A DNA stretch of 64,000 bases from JBBRCX01 sp038204465 (GTDB taxonomy: Bacteria > Planctomycetota > Phycisphaerae > Tepidisphaerales > Tepidisphaeraceae), in NCBI GenBank assembly GCA_038204465.1, contig JBBRCX010000008.1, forward strand, positions 1 through 64,000, written 5' to 3'. A program made the translations under genes and the position numbers. The notes beneath the pieces are model-generated. The model made no database searches. It was not told where the DNA came from and worked only from the letters and a program-made list of their open reading frames with translations. Below are positions 44,236 through 52,671 of this stretch, one piece after another (positions within the stretch are counted from its first letter, which is position 1; each line of letters starts with the position of its first letter).

Positions 44236-45465
44236 ATGAACCTTCAAACTTTCAAATCGACGACCATGGCCGAGGCGCTTGCGCAGGTGAAGAACGTGAT
44301 GGGATCCGATGCGGTGATCCTGCACACCCGCACATTTCACACGCGCTCCTTCCTGGGTCTTCGGCGGCGCGAGATGGTTGAGATCACGGCGGGGCGGGGC
44401 TTCAACGTGGGAGAGCGGAACCTGAGGCGGCAGCAGTCGCGGCCCGCCCCGACGGCGCAAGGGCAGGGGATTGGCGCGTATGGACGGGCGGCGTTGCCTT
44501 CGACCCCTGCGCCGGCGGTGCCGCGTAATGCGCTGGAGGGCAGCCGGCAGCTGATGGAGACGCCGGGGGCGAGCAGCGCGGCGATGCTCAGCATGACAAG
44601 CGAGATGAGCTCGCTGAAGTCGATGGTGAAGGACCTGGTGACGCACACGCGCCAGGCGAAGTGCCCGCAGGTCCCTGAGAACCTCTTTGAGTATTATCTG
44701 CAGCTCGTGGAAAACAAGGTGACGGAGGAGTTGGCGGCGGACATCGTGCAGACGCTGCAGAAGCAGATGCGGCCCGAGCACCTGGCGCAGCCGGAATTCG
44801 TAAAAAAGAAGCTGGCGCAGCACTTGGAGAAGCTGCTGCCGACGGCGGGGCCGATCGTGCGGACGAAGACGCGCGGCCCGCACGTGGTGGCGCTGATCGG
44901 GCCGACAGGGGTCGGGAAGACGACGACACTGGCGAAGCTGGCGGCGAACCTGAAGCTGCGCGAGAATCGCCGGGTGGGGCTGATCACGCTCGACACCTAT
45001 CGCATCGCGGCGGTGGACCAGATCAAGAAGTACGCCGACGTCATGGGCGCGCCGCTGCGGGTGGTTTCATCGACGGAAGACTTGCGCGAGGCGGTTGACT
45101 CGATGAGCGATTGCGAGTTCGTGCTGATCGACACCGCCGGCCGCAGCCCCAACGACACGCTGAAGCTGAACGAGCTGAAGGCGCTGCTGGCGGTGGTGGA
45201 GCCTGACGAGGTGCACCTGGTGCTGTCGACGACCGCGAGCCAGGACAGCATCCAGCTGGCGATCACCCGGTTCACCGAGGTTCGGGTGGACAAAATCATC
45301 TTCACGAAGATCGACGAAGCAGCGACGGTTGGGGTAGTGCTGAACGTGATTCGCAAGGCGAGCAAGAGTTTGTCGTACATCACCACGGGCCAGAACGTAC
45401 CGGCCGATATCGAGGTCGGAGGCGGCGGCAGGCTGGCGCAGATGATCCTGGGGATGGCAGGGTGA
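44236..45465 (+). CDS. flhF: SRP-type GTPase FlhF
   Basis: A 409-residue protein: N-terminal basic region (NLQTFKSTTMAEALAQVK), a disordered stretch, an N domain and the G domain with GPTGVGKTTTLAKLAA, DTYRIAAVDQIKKYADV, DTAGRSPND and TKIDEAATVG. FlhF sets the number and pole of flagella. The ATG at 44236 gives the family start, with GGAAA upstream; ATG 44218 would add six residues. flhG follows, as is usual. Confidence 0.94.
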   Translation: MNLQTFKSTTMAEALAQVKNVMGSDAVILHTRTFHTRSFLGLRRREMVEITAGRGFNVGERNLRRQQSRPAPTAQGQGIGAYGRAALPSTPAPAVPRNALEGSRQLMETPGASSAAMLSMTSEMSSLKSMVKDLVTHTRQAKCPQVPENLFEYYLQLVENKVTEELAADIVQTLQKQMRPEHLAQPEFVKKKLAQHLEKLLPTAGPIVRTKTRGPHVVALIGPTGVGKTTTLAKLAANLKLRENRRVGLITLDTYRIAAVDQIKKYADVMGAPLRVVSSTEDLREAVDSMSDCEFVLIDTAGRSPNDTLKLNELKALLAVVEPDEVHLVLSTTASQDSIQLAITRFTEVRVDKIIFTKIDEAATVGVVLNVIRKASKSLSYITTGQNVPADIEVGGGGRLAQMILGMAG

Positions 45466-45553
45466 CGGCGCGAGTCAGCGGGGCCGGCGGGTGTGGGCAC
45501 ACGTTGCCGGTGGCGGGCGGGATCGAACGGTGGAAGAATCTGTCGGGGCAGCT

Positions 45554-46405
45554 ATGACCATGCTGATTGATCAGGCTTCACAACTTAGGTCGCTGGTGCA
45601 GGAGCGTCGGCGGGCGAGCGTGATCGCTATCACGAGCGGCAAGGGAGGCGTCGGCAAGAGCAACATCGCGGTAAACCTGGCGATCAGGCTGGCGTCTGCG
45701 GGCAAGCAGGTCGTGCTGCTCGATGCGGACCTCGGGCTGGCGAATGCAGACGTGCTGTGCAACATCGACCTGCCGTGCAACCTGTCGCACGTGATCTCGC
45801 GCAAGAAGGAGCTGCGCGAGGTGCTGGTGCAGGTGCCGGGCGGGTTCAGCCTGATCGGCGGCGCCTCGGGACTGGCGCGGATGGCGGACCTCAGCGATGA
45901 AGACCGCCAGCGGTTGATCGACGCGCTCGGGGAGTTGGAGGAGAAGGCGGACATCATCCTGATCGACACCGGGGCGGGCATCAGCCCCAACGTGCTCACC
46001 TTTACCCGCGCGGCGGACCACGTGCTGGTGGTGACGACGCCGGAACCGACGGCCATCACCGATGCGTATGCGGCAATCAAGGTCATCAGCCGGGACGGAG
46101 GCGAGCGAAGGATCAGTTTGCTGGTGAACCAGGCGCGATCGGCAGCGGAGGCGCGCGTGGTGCACGAGCGAATCGCGAAGGTGGCGAAGCAGTTCCTGAG
46201 CGTGAGCGTTTTTGACGCGGGGCATGTCGTGTCGGATGAGCAGGTGCCGCTGGCGGTGCGAAGGCGCATGCCTTTTGTGCTCGGTAGTCCGCGGTGCCCG
46301 GCAAGCACATGCGTCTCTCAGCTGGCGATCCGGCTGGAGCAGGGGGTTGCGGCGGCGAGTGCCGGCGGGTTCTTCAATCGGATGGGACGCTGGTTCAGAA
46401 AATGA
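45554..46405 (+). CDS. flhG: MinD-like ATPase FlhG
   Basis: A 283-residue MinD/ParA-type ATPase with deviant Walker A TSGKGGVGKSNIA near the N-terminus, the switch region LLDADLGLANADV and the DTGAGIS motif. FlhG limits flagellar number by acting on FlhF. The C-terminus has an amphipathic, basic helix (FFNRMGRWFRK) as in membrane-binding MinD relatives. The ATG at 45554 follows GGGGCAG; the open frame starts 63 bases earlier without a ribosome site. Confidence 0.94.
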   Translation: MTMLIDQASQLRSLVQERRRASVIAITSGKGGVGKSNIAVNLAIRLASAGKQVVLLDADLGLANADVLCNIDLPCNLSHVISRKKELREVLVQVPGGFSLIGGASGLARMADLSDEDRQRLIDALGELEEKADIILIDTGAGISPNVLTFTRAADHVLVVTTPEPTAITDAYAAIKVISRDGGERRISLLVNQARSAAEARVVHERIAKVAKQFLSVSVFDAGHVVSDEQVPLAVRRRMPFVLGSPRCPASTCVSQLAIRLEQGVAAASAGGFFNRMGRWFRK

Positions 46406-46474
46406 TCGCCGATTGGAAACCAGGGATGTAAGCCGGCCGCGCGCGGCCGGGTCAGCGGGAATCGGGTGTGGTCG

Positions 46475-46720
46475 ATGGCGAAGCGGTTGGCCGCGGCAAT
46501 GTCGCTCGTCGCGTTTGCGATCTGCCTGATCGTCGGGATTCGCGTGGAGAATTCGTTCAGCACGTCGATCGCCAATGCGCTGATCGCGATGTTCGGGACG
46601 CTGCTGGTCGGGCTGGTGCTGGGCTGGATGGCCCAGAAGATGCTGGACGAGAACCTGATGCAGGCCCGGCAAAAAAAGTTGGAGAAACCAGAGGCGAAAA
46701 CGGCGGCGGACGACCGATAA
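46475..46720 (+). CDS. Small two-helix membrane protein in the flagellar operon
   Basis: An 81-residue protein with two membrane helices (about 6-24 and 33-53) and a basic-acidic C-tail (LMQARQKKLEKPE). It lies between flhG and fliA. A GTG at 46466 would add three residues. No family recognised; its place in the operon suggests a link to the basal body or to sigma-28 control. Confidence 0.6.
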   Translation: MAKRLAAAMSLVAFAICLIVGIRVENSFSTSIANALIAMFGTLLVGLVLGWMAQKMLDENLMQARQKKLEKPEAKTAADDR

Positions 46721-46865
46721 ATCACTAAAGTTGATGACTTGGTCGGTGCGCATCGACCTAACAGCATCAGGGCGAAGCCGTAGCAATTCGGCCGCCCGCG
46801 CGTAACATGCCGAAATGGCCCGCGACGGAACGCGGGCCACCGGCCCCCACGGATCGGGAGGACAG

Positions 46866-47654
46866 ATGGCCAAGGCCCCCAAGCGAGACATCAAAGACGT
46901 CTGGATCGAATACAAGAAGACCAAGACGGAGGCGCTGCGCAACACGCTGATGGAGAACTATCTCCACCTGGTGCGCTACAACGCCGAGCGGATCCACGTG
47001 AAGCTTCCGGACGAGGTGGAACTGGACGACCTGATGTCGGCCGGCATCTTCGGGCTGATGGACGCGATCGCGGCCTTCGACCTGGAGCGCGGGGTGAAAT
47101 TCGAAACGTATTGTGCGCCGCGCATCCGGGGAGCGATCCTTGACGAATTGCGCTCGATGGACTGGGTGCCGCGGCTCGTGCGCTCGCGGGCACACAAGCT
47201 GGACAACGCATCGAAGCAGCTCGAGGCGGAGCTGGGCCGCTCGCCCACCAATGACGAGGTTGCCAAGCGCCTGAAGGTGTCGATGGGGGAGTTTGAGAAG
47301 ATGGCCAAGGACGCAAGCGCGGTTGGGTTGGTGTCGCTCTCGCGCAAATGGTTTGAGACCGACAGCAACAAGGACGTGCGCGAGATCGACGTGCTGGAGG
47401 ACAAGCGCGGCGCCGACCCGGTGCGCGAGATCCAGCGGAAGGACCTGAAGGAGCTGATCACCAAGGGGCTGTCGCGGGCGGAGCGGCTGATCATCATTCT
47501 CTATTACTTCGAGGAGATGACGATGAAGGAGATCGGGGCGACGCTCGATCTGTCGGAGTCGCGGGTCAGTCAGATGCACAGCTCGATCCTGGCGCGCTTG
47601 AAAGCGCAGATGGCGGATCGGCGCAAGGAATTTCAGCAGGCGACGGCGGTGTAG
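46866..47654 (+). CDS. fliA: Flagellar sigma factor FliA (sigma-28)
   Basis: A 262-residue sigma-70-family factor with regions 2 (LMSAGIFGLMDAIAAFDLER, RIRGAILDELRSMDWVPR), 3 and 4 (the latter with YYFEEMTMKEIGATLDLSESR). The sequence RIRGAILDELR is a mark of the FliA/SigD group. It directs late flagellar genes such as flagellin. GGGAGGA lies before the ATG at 46866. An ATG at 46815, six bases after a TAACAT box, could be the 5' end of the mRNA or a leaderless start for a form 17 residues longer. No anti-sigma FlgM gene is seen in the window. Confidence 0.95.
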   Translation: MAKAPKRDIKDVWIEYKKTKTEALRNTLMENYLHLVRYNAERIHVKLPDEVELDDLMSAGIFGLMDAIAAFDLERGVKFETYCAPRIRGAILDELRSMDWVPRLVRSRAHKLDNASKQLEAELGRSPTNDEVAKRLKVSMGEFEKMAKDASAVGLVSLSRKWFETDSNKDVREIDVLEDKRGADPVREIQRKDLKELITKGLSRAERLIIILYYFEEMTMKEIGATLDLSESRVSQMHSSILARLKAQMADRRKEFQQATAV

Positions 47655-47680
47655 CGGCAGCATCAATTTACTCGCAGTCG

Positions 47681-47718
47681 GCAGGGGCGTGCGTTGCACG
47701 CCCCTGCTTCACTTCATT
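47681..47718 (+). terminator. Rho-independent terminator after fliA
   Basis: A perfect 12-bp stem (47681-47692 with 47696-47707), a GTT loop and a T-rich tail (TTCACTTCATT). It is 26 bases after the fliA stop and closes the flagellar operon. Confidence 0.85.
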
Positions 47719-47768
47719 GACCGGGCGGCATTGCAGGACTAGGCTCGATCGGCGGCAGGATTTCTTCG

Positions 47769-48896
47769 ATGAGCAGCGGGCGCAAGAAGGTCGTTGTAGC
47801 GATGAGCGGCGGAGTGGACAGCTCCGTGGCGGCGGCGCTGCTGCTGCGCGAAGGGTACGAGGTACTGGGGGTTTTCATGCGGCTTGGATCGCCGCAGGGA
47901 GTGGAGGCGCCGGAGCCGGAGCCGGAGCCATGCGAGAGCGGTTCGAAGCACAAGCAGGGTTGCTGCTCGGTGCTGGACGCGGCGGATGCGCGGCGCGTGG
48001 CGGGGGTGCTGGACATTCCATTTTACGTGCTGAACTTCCAGGAGGATTTTGGGCGCGTCATCGAATACTTCGTTGCGGAGTACAACCGGGGGCGGACTCC
48101 GAATCCGTGCGTGCGCTGCAACGACTGGCTGAAGTTCGGCAAGCTGACGCAATATGCGCGGGCAGTTGGCGCAGACTTCATCGCCAGCGGTCATTATGCG
48201 CGGATCGGGCGCGACGCGGCGGGGACAAGGGCGCTGATGCGCGGGCGCGATCATCGCAAGGACCAGAGCTATGTGCTGTTCGGCATCAGTCCGGCCGCAC
48301 TCGAACACACGCTGCTGCCGGTCGGTGAATATGAGAAGCCCCAGGTACGGACGATTGCAGAGGAGTTGAAGCTGCCGGTATTCAACAAGCCGGACTCGCA
48401 GGAGATCTGCTTCGTGCCGGACAATGATTATGCCGGGCTGGTGAAGCGGCGGTCGCCGGAGCAGTTTCGGCAGGGGGAGTTTGTGACGGCGCAGGGGAAT
48501 GTCGTGGGCCGGCACGAGGGGCATCAGCATTTCACGATCGGGCAGCGCAAGGGCGTGGGCATCGCACTGGGGCATCCGGTTTACGTGCTCGACATTGAGC
48601 CGGAAACGAACCGGGTAACGATTGGCGAGAAGGAGCGGCTGCTGAAGTCGTCGCTGACGGCGCACGGTGTGAACCTGTTGAGTGATCGGCTCAGCGCGGG
48701 GGCGGGGACAGTGCGGTGCACGGCGAAGATTCGATACAACCACGATCCCGAGCCGGCGACGGCGGTGGTAACGGGCGAAGATGAGATCGTGGTCCGGTTC
48801 GATAAGCCGCAAAGCGCGATCACACCCGGGCAGGCGGTGGTGATCTACGACGGCGATGTGGTGCTGGGCGGTGGATGGATCGACAGCGCGGGGTAG
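47769..48896 (+). CDS. mnmA: tRNA 2-thiouridylase MnmA
   Basis: A 375-residue enzyme that puts sulfur on U34 of tRNA-Lys, -Glu and -Gln with ATP. PP-loop AMSGGVDSSVAAALL, first catalytic Cys in GRTPNPCVRCN and second in SQEICFVPDNDY are all present, and the C-terminal beta-barrel domain is complete (from about 265). A Cys-containing insert of about 18 residues (EPEPEPCESGSKHKQGCC) follows strand two, within the length range of the family. AGGA precedes the ATG. Confidence 0.96.
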   Translation: MSSGRKKVVVAMSGGVDSSVAAALLLREGYEVLGVFMRLGSPQGVEAPEPEPEPCESGSKHKQGCCSVLDAADARRVAGVLDIPFYVLNFQEDFGRVIEYFVAEYNRGRTPNPCVRCNDWLKFGKLTQYARAVGADFIASGHYARIGRDAAGTRALMRGRDHRKDQSYVLFGISPAALEHTLLPVGEYEKPQVRTIAEELKLPVFNKPDSQEICFVPDNDYAGLVKRRSPEQFRQGEFVTAQGNVVGRHEGHQHFTIGQRKGVGIALGHPVYVLDIEPETNRVTIGEKERLLKSSLTAHGVNLLSDRLSAGAGTVRCTAKIRYNHDPEPATAVVTGEDEIVVRFDKPQSAITPGQAVVIYDGDVVLGGGWIDSAG

Positions 48897-48946
48897 CACA
48901 CTCGACTTTGTAACGGTCTCGCGACGGTGGCGGGTGCAGGTTTCCC

Positions 48947-49864
48947 ATGGCGCTGCGGCGGAACATCCTGATTTTTCACGCGGGCGCCCTTGGGGATTTC
49001 GTGCTGACGTGGCCACTGGCGGTGGCGCTGGGACGGCTATATCCGCAGAGCCGGGTCTTTTACGTTACACATGGGCAGAAGGGCGCACTGGCGGAGAAGG
49101 CCCTGCGGGTGGAGTCTGCGGATGTCGAGTCTGGCTGGCATCATCTTTTCTCAGACCCCGCGGCGCTGCCTGAGCCCTGTGCGCGATTGCTGAGCGGGGC
49201 TCACACTGTCGTCAGTTTCTTGTCGACCCCCGGCGACGCGTGGCAAGAAAATGTACGGAGGCTGGCGCCGGAGGCGACGGTGCTGTCGCTCACCACTCAT
49301 GCGCCGCCGGAGTTCGGCGGACACCTGACGAGCTTCATCCTCTCGCAACTGCAACCATCAACTGCAGCACACGGGGCGTTGGAGCAGATCCTGCGCTCTG
49401 TTCGAGCCCGGGGGATCGTCGCATCGCGGGCGGGGGGAGAATCGATCGTCATTCATCCCGGCGCGGGAGCGGAACGGAAACGCTGGCCGCTGGATAAGTT
49501 CACGGAGCTTGCTCGCTTGCTTGGTAGCGCCGGCCGATCGGTGCGGATGGTCGTGGGAGAAGTGGAGGCGGAGCGGTGGGGCGAGGCAGCCATTAAAGAA
49601 CTCGGCGACGTCGCTAAGGTGATGAGTCTGCGAACTTATCTCGAGCTGTTCGATGAGTTGTCGCGCGCAGCGGCGTTCGTCGGCAACGACAGCGGGCCGG
49701 GGCATCTGGCGGGGATCATCGGAGTGCCGACGCTTTCGTTGTTCGGCCCGACAGATCCGACGCTATGGTCGCCCCTTGGACCGAAAGTGAAGGTGCTGCG
49801 GCGCGAGCCGCTGGGGGACCTCACTGTCGAGCAGGTGAGCGCGGAACTGCGGACGCTCGCGTAG
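48947..49864 (+). CDS. GT9-family glycosyltransferase (heptosyltransferase-like)
   Basis: A 305-residue protein with the family's N-terminal ILIFHAGALGDFVLTWPLA and the C-terminal donor-binding stretch FVGNDSGPGHLAGIIGVPT. Family GT9 adds heptoses or other sugars to the LPS core. It is somewhat shorter than E. coli WaaC/WaaF (about 320-350). It lies 50 bases downstream of mnmA and converges with sat. The sugar cannot be identified. Confidence 0.88.
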   Translation: MALRRNILIFHAGALGDFVLTWPLAVALGRLYPQSRVFYVTHGQKGALAEKALRVESADVESGWHHLFSDPAALPEPCARLLSGAHTVVSFLSTPGDAWQENVRRLAPEATVLSLTTHAPPEFGGHLTSFILSQLQPSTAAHGALEQILRSVRARGIVASRAGGESIVIHPGAGAERKRWPLDKFTELARLLGSAGRSVRMVVGEVEAERWGEAAIKELGDVAKVMSLRTYLELFDELSRAAAFVGNDSGPGHLAGIIGVPTLSLFGPTDPTLWSPLGPKVKVLRREPLGDLTVEQVSAELRTLA

Positions 49865-49889
49865 CAGGCGCGGGGTCTTGCTTGCTGCG

Positions 49890-51050
49890 CTACGCAACCG
49901 ACTGGGCCCAGCGGATGAGGATGTCGGCGACTTCGGGGCGGCTGAACTCCATCGGGGGGCGTTGTCCGGCACGAAGCATGTCGCGGACCTTGGTCCCGGA
50001 GAGGTGGACCTTTGTGTCGGGGCCATGCGGACAGGTCTTGCTGCTGACCATTCCCTCGCAGGTCTTGCACCAGGAGGAATGCTCGAACTTCAACGGCGTG
50101 ACGCCGATCTCGTCGGGCTTGAACTGGTCAAACAACTTTTGCGCATCGTAGGTCCCGTAGTAGTTGCCGACGCCGGCATGGTCGCGGCCGACGATGAAGT
50201 GGGTGACGCCGTAATTCTTGCGGATCAGCGCGTGAAGGATCGCCTCGCGTGGTCCGGCATAGCGCATCGCCAGTGGCATCACCGTGAGCATCGTGCGCTC
50301 TTTGTTGTAATAGTTGTCGATGAGCGTGCGATAGCAGTCCATGCGGACGTCGGCGGGGATATCGTCGGATTTTGTCTCGCCTACGAGTGGATGGACGAGC
50401 AGGCCGTCGGTGATCTCCAGGGCGCACTTGGTGAGATACTCGTGGGCCCGATGGATGGGATTGCGCGTCTGGAATGCGGCCACCGTCTGCCAACCCTTGG
50501 CGGCAAAGGCTTCGCGCGTCTTTGCGGGGGGGAGGCGGTACTCGGGGAACTCGGGGGCGGGATTGGCAGTGAGGACGTCGACGGGACCGGCGAGGCAGGT
50601 GTTGCCCTGCTTGCGGACGATCGCGACGCCGGGGTGGGCGTCATCCTCCGTCCGATAAACATTGGGGATCTCCAGCGCCTTATCATGGGCGAACTTTTCC
50701 TTGACGGTCATGACAGCGAGCAGCTGGCCGTCCTCGTCCTTTAGCGCGACTTTCTGGCCTTCCTTGATGGTGGCACCGATTTCATCGGGTGGGCACAGCA
50801 CGACTGGGATGGGCCAGACGGTGCCGTCAGCGAGGCGCATGTCTCTGCAAACGGCGGTGAAGTCGGCCTTTCCCATGAATCCGGAGAGCGGCGAGAAGGC
50901 GCCGATGGCGATCATCTCGAGGTCGCCCAGTTCGCGCTGGGAGAGCGTGAGCGCGGGCAGCGAGCCGGCTTCGGCGCCCGTCGACGCGGCGGCTTGCTGC
51001 GGGAGGATGCGATTAACCAGCTTGCCGCCGTGGGGCGCGATGAGTGACAT
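49890..51050 (-). CDS. sat: Sulfate adenylyltransferase (ATP sulfurylase)
   Basis: A 386-residue single-chain Sat that makes adenosine 5'-phosphosulfate from ATP and sulfate (or the reverse in sulfur oxidisers). The motifs QTRNPIHRAHEY and GRDHAGVGNYYG bind ATP and sulfate; the zinc-finger-like CKTCEGM with TCPHG is seen, as in bacterial and archaeal Sat of the Thermus kind. No APS kinase domain is fused. AGGA is before the ATG. No cys or apr genes are adjacent, so its pathway (assimilation more likely) is inferred. Confidence 0.95.
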   Translation of the reverse strand: MSLIAPHGGKLVNRILPQQAAASTGAEAGSLPALTLSQRELGDLEMIAIGAFSPLSGFMGKADFTAVCRDMRLADGTVWPIPVVLCPPDEIGATIKEGQKVALKDEDGQLLAVMTVKEKFAHDKALEIPNVYRTEDDAHPGVAIVRKQGNTCLAGPVDVLTANPAPEFPEYRLPPAKTREAFAAKGWQTVAAFQTRNPIHRAHEYLTKCALEITDGLLVHPLVGETKSDDIPADVRMDCYRTLIDNYYNKERTMLTVMPLAMRYAGPREAILHALIRKNYGVTHFIVGRDHAGVGNYYGTYDAQKLFDQFKPDEIGVTPLKFEHSSWCKTCEGMVSSKTCPHGPDTKVHLSGTKVRDMLRAGQRPPMEFSRPEVADILIRWAQSVA

Positions 51051-51168
51051 AGGTATTCCTGTCTTTTGGCTGTGAAGGGCGATACATTAGCGACTTTTCG
51101 ATGTGGAACAAGGCGGCCTTTGCCGCGGGTTTGCGCCCGATTTACCTTTCGCCACGGTGCGGTTTTGC

Positions 51169-52590
51169 ATGAGTGAGCAGGGCAAGAAATGGGTGAAGTT
51201 CGCGGTGCGCTGGGGGATCGCGGTCGCGGGCATTGCGTGGGTGGTTTTGAATATTTCCTTTCGCGACCGGGTGACGGTGCGCGACGAGACGACGGGCCGC
51301 CCGGTTCACCTGCAGGTGTTGAATGACGCGAAGGAGGACGATGCACGTTACCTCGTGGTGCCGATGGGGCCCGACGGACAGAAGCTGGCGCCGCGCGAGG
51401 TGAGCCGCGAGGAATTGTGGGTGGGCCCGGACCGCAAGGCGGTGCAGCTTCGCGCGCCGGACGGGCGCGGGAACGTGCTGAACCTGCTGGCGGTGAGGCC
51501 CGGCGAGGTGTCGAAGCGCGGCAGAGCGGTGCGCGAGCTGCTGGTGGAAGACCGCTCGAGCAAGCGCGTGAGCGCGATCTCTCCCGCGGAGGTCATCGAG
51601 GCGAACCAACTCAAAATCACCACGCCGATGGTGGAAATCGGCGTGAACCGCATGCTGCGGGAGGCGCGGCCGATCTACCTGGTCGCGGCTTTCCTGATCT
51701 TTCCGGTGACCTATCTGCTTACCGCCTTCCGCTGGCACCTGCTGCTGGGCGCGATGGACATCCACATCGGGCAGGCGCGCACGTTCGTGCTGAACATGGT
51801 TGGGTCGTTCTTCAACTCCTTCATGCCGGGAACGACCGGCGGCGACCTGTTGAAGGCGATCTACGCCTCGAAATACACGACCCATCGGACCCGGGCGGTG
51901 ATGTCGGTGATCATAGATCGAGTAATCGGGCTGATGGCGCTGATGCTGCTGGGGGGGATCATGGCGGCGGCGCAGTGGGACGTGCCGGACTGCCGTCGCG
52001 TCGCCAAGGCTTCGGCGCTGCTGCTGGGAGCGGCGGCGGCAGGATTGACGGTTTTCTACAACCCGTTCCTTCGCCGTGCGACGGGGCTCGACTTCGTGCT
52101 GAAGCGGTTGCCGCTGCAAAAGCAGGTGCAGAAGATCGTCGAGTCCCTGGAGGTGTATGGGCGGCGGCCCGGGCTGGTGCTGCTGGCGATGGCGATTTCA
52201 TTTCCGGTGCATTTGACGACGATCTTCTCCGCGATGCTCGCCGGGGAGGCATTCGGATTGCCGCTCAAGCCGCTGTATTACTGGGTGGTGGTGCCGGTGA
52301 TTGCGCTGGTGGGCGCGGTGCCGATTTCGCCGCAGGGGGCCGGCGTGATGGAGGTGTTTGCGGTGGCCCTGACGAGGCGCGAAGGCGCGACCGTGAGCCA
52401 GGCGTTCGCACTGACCATGTCCATTCGGTTTATCTCGATGTCGTGGAACCTGCTGGCGGGCATATTCGTGCTGCGCGGCGGCTACCATGCGCCGACGGCC
52501 GCGGAGCAGGAGGCGGTGGAGAGCGATGCGCCGGAGGGGGGAGTTCCTGTCGAGATAGCGCGCGCGCCGGCTACGCTGGTGACGGAGTAG
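51169..52590 (+). CDS. UPF0104/LPG-synthase-like flippase protein with outer insert
   Basis: A 473-residue membrane protein. From about residue 165 it is the seven-to-eight-helix UPF0104/AglD domain, with FFNSFMPGTTGGDLLKA and SPQGAGVMEVF as its marks. Between the first helix (about 12-30) and the second lies an extra soluble region of about 130 residues (including VRDETTGRPVHLQVLND) that ordinary members lack. UPF0104 proteins move or modify lipids and lipid-linked sugars. The ATG at 51169 has no clear ribosome site. Its neighbour sat is divergent. Confidence 0.8.
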   Translation: MSEQGKKWVKFAVRWGIAVAGIAWVVLNISFRDRVTVRDETTGRPVHLQVLNDAKEDDARYLVVPMGPDGQKLAPREVSREELWVGPDRKAVQLRAPDGRGNVLNLLAVRPGEVSKRGRAVRELLVEDRSSKRVSAISPAEVIEANQLKITTPMVEIGVNRMLREARPIYLVAAFLIFPVTYLLTAFRWHLLLGAMDIHIGQARTFVLNMVGSFFNSFMPGTTGGDLLKAIYASKYTTHRTRAVMSVIIDRVIGLMALMLLGGIMAAAQWDVPDCRRVAKASALLLGAAAAGLTVFYNPFLRRATGLDFVLKRLPLQKQVQKIVESLEVYGRRPGLVLLAMAISFPVHLTTIFSAMLAGEAFGLPLKPLYYWVVVPVIALVGAVPISPQGAGVMEVFAVALTRREGATVSQAFALTMSIRFISMSWNLLAGIFVLRGGYHAPTAAEQEAVESDAPEGGVPVEIARAPATLVTE

Positions 52591-52628
52591 CCTGGTCACG
52601 AAGCCGGTTGCGTCATGCCGGGCGGGCC

Positions 52629-52649
52629 GCACGGGCGGGACGCTCGTGC
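52629..52649 (+). repeat. Hairpin repeat of the HGRDARAT kind
   Basis: GCACGGGCG (52629-52637), GGA, then CGCTCGTGC (52641-52649): a nine-base-pair stem with one G-T pair. In the frame of the next gene it reads PHGRDARATRR, a peptide that I recall from scattered repeats in planctomycete and related genomes. It lies in the gap between two genes. Confidence 0.5.
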
Positions 52650-52671
52650 TACAAGACGTTCATTCAAAGAT

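Noticed and set aside
46723..46865. A FliA-autoregulated promoter before fliA
   Set aside because: No sigma-28-type TAAA-N15-GCCGATAA match; only the TAACAT box at 46803 is noted.
24284..47654. A virulence-type (injectisome) secretion system
   Set aside because: FliE, FliG, FliL, FlhF, FlhG, FlgN and FliA are flagellar; no secretin or needle gene is seen.
49864..49900. A bidirectional terminator between the GT9 gene and sat
   Set aside because: Only a five-base-pair stem (GTAGC/GCTAC) with no T run could be drawn.
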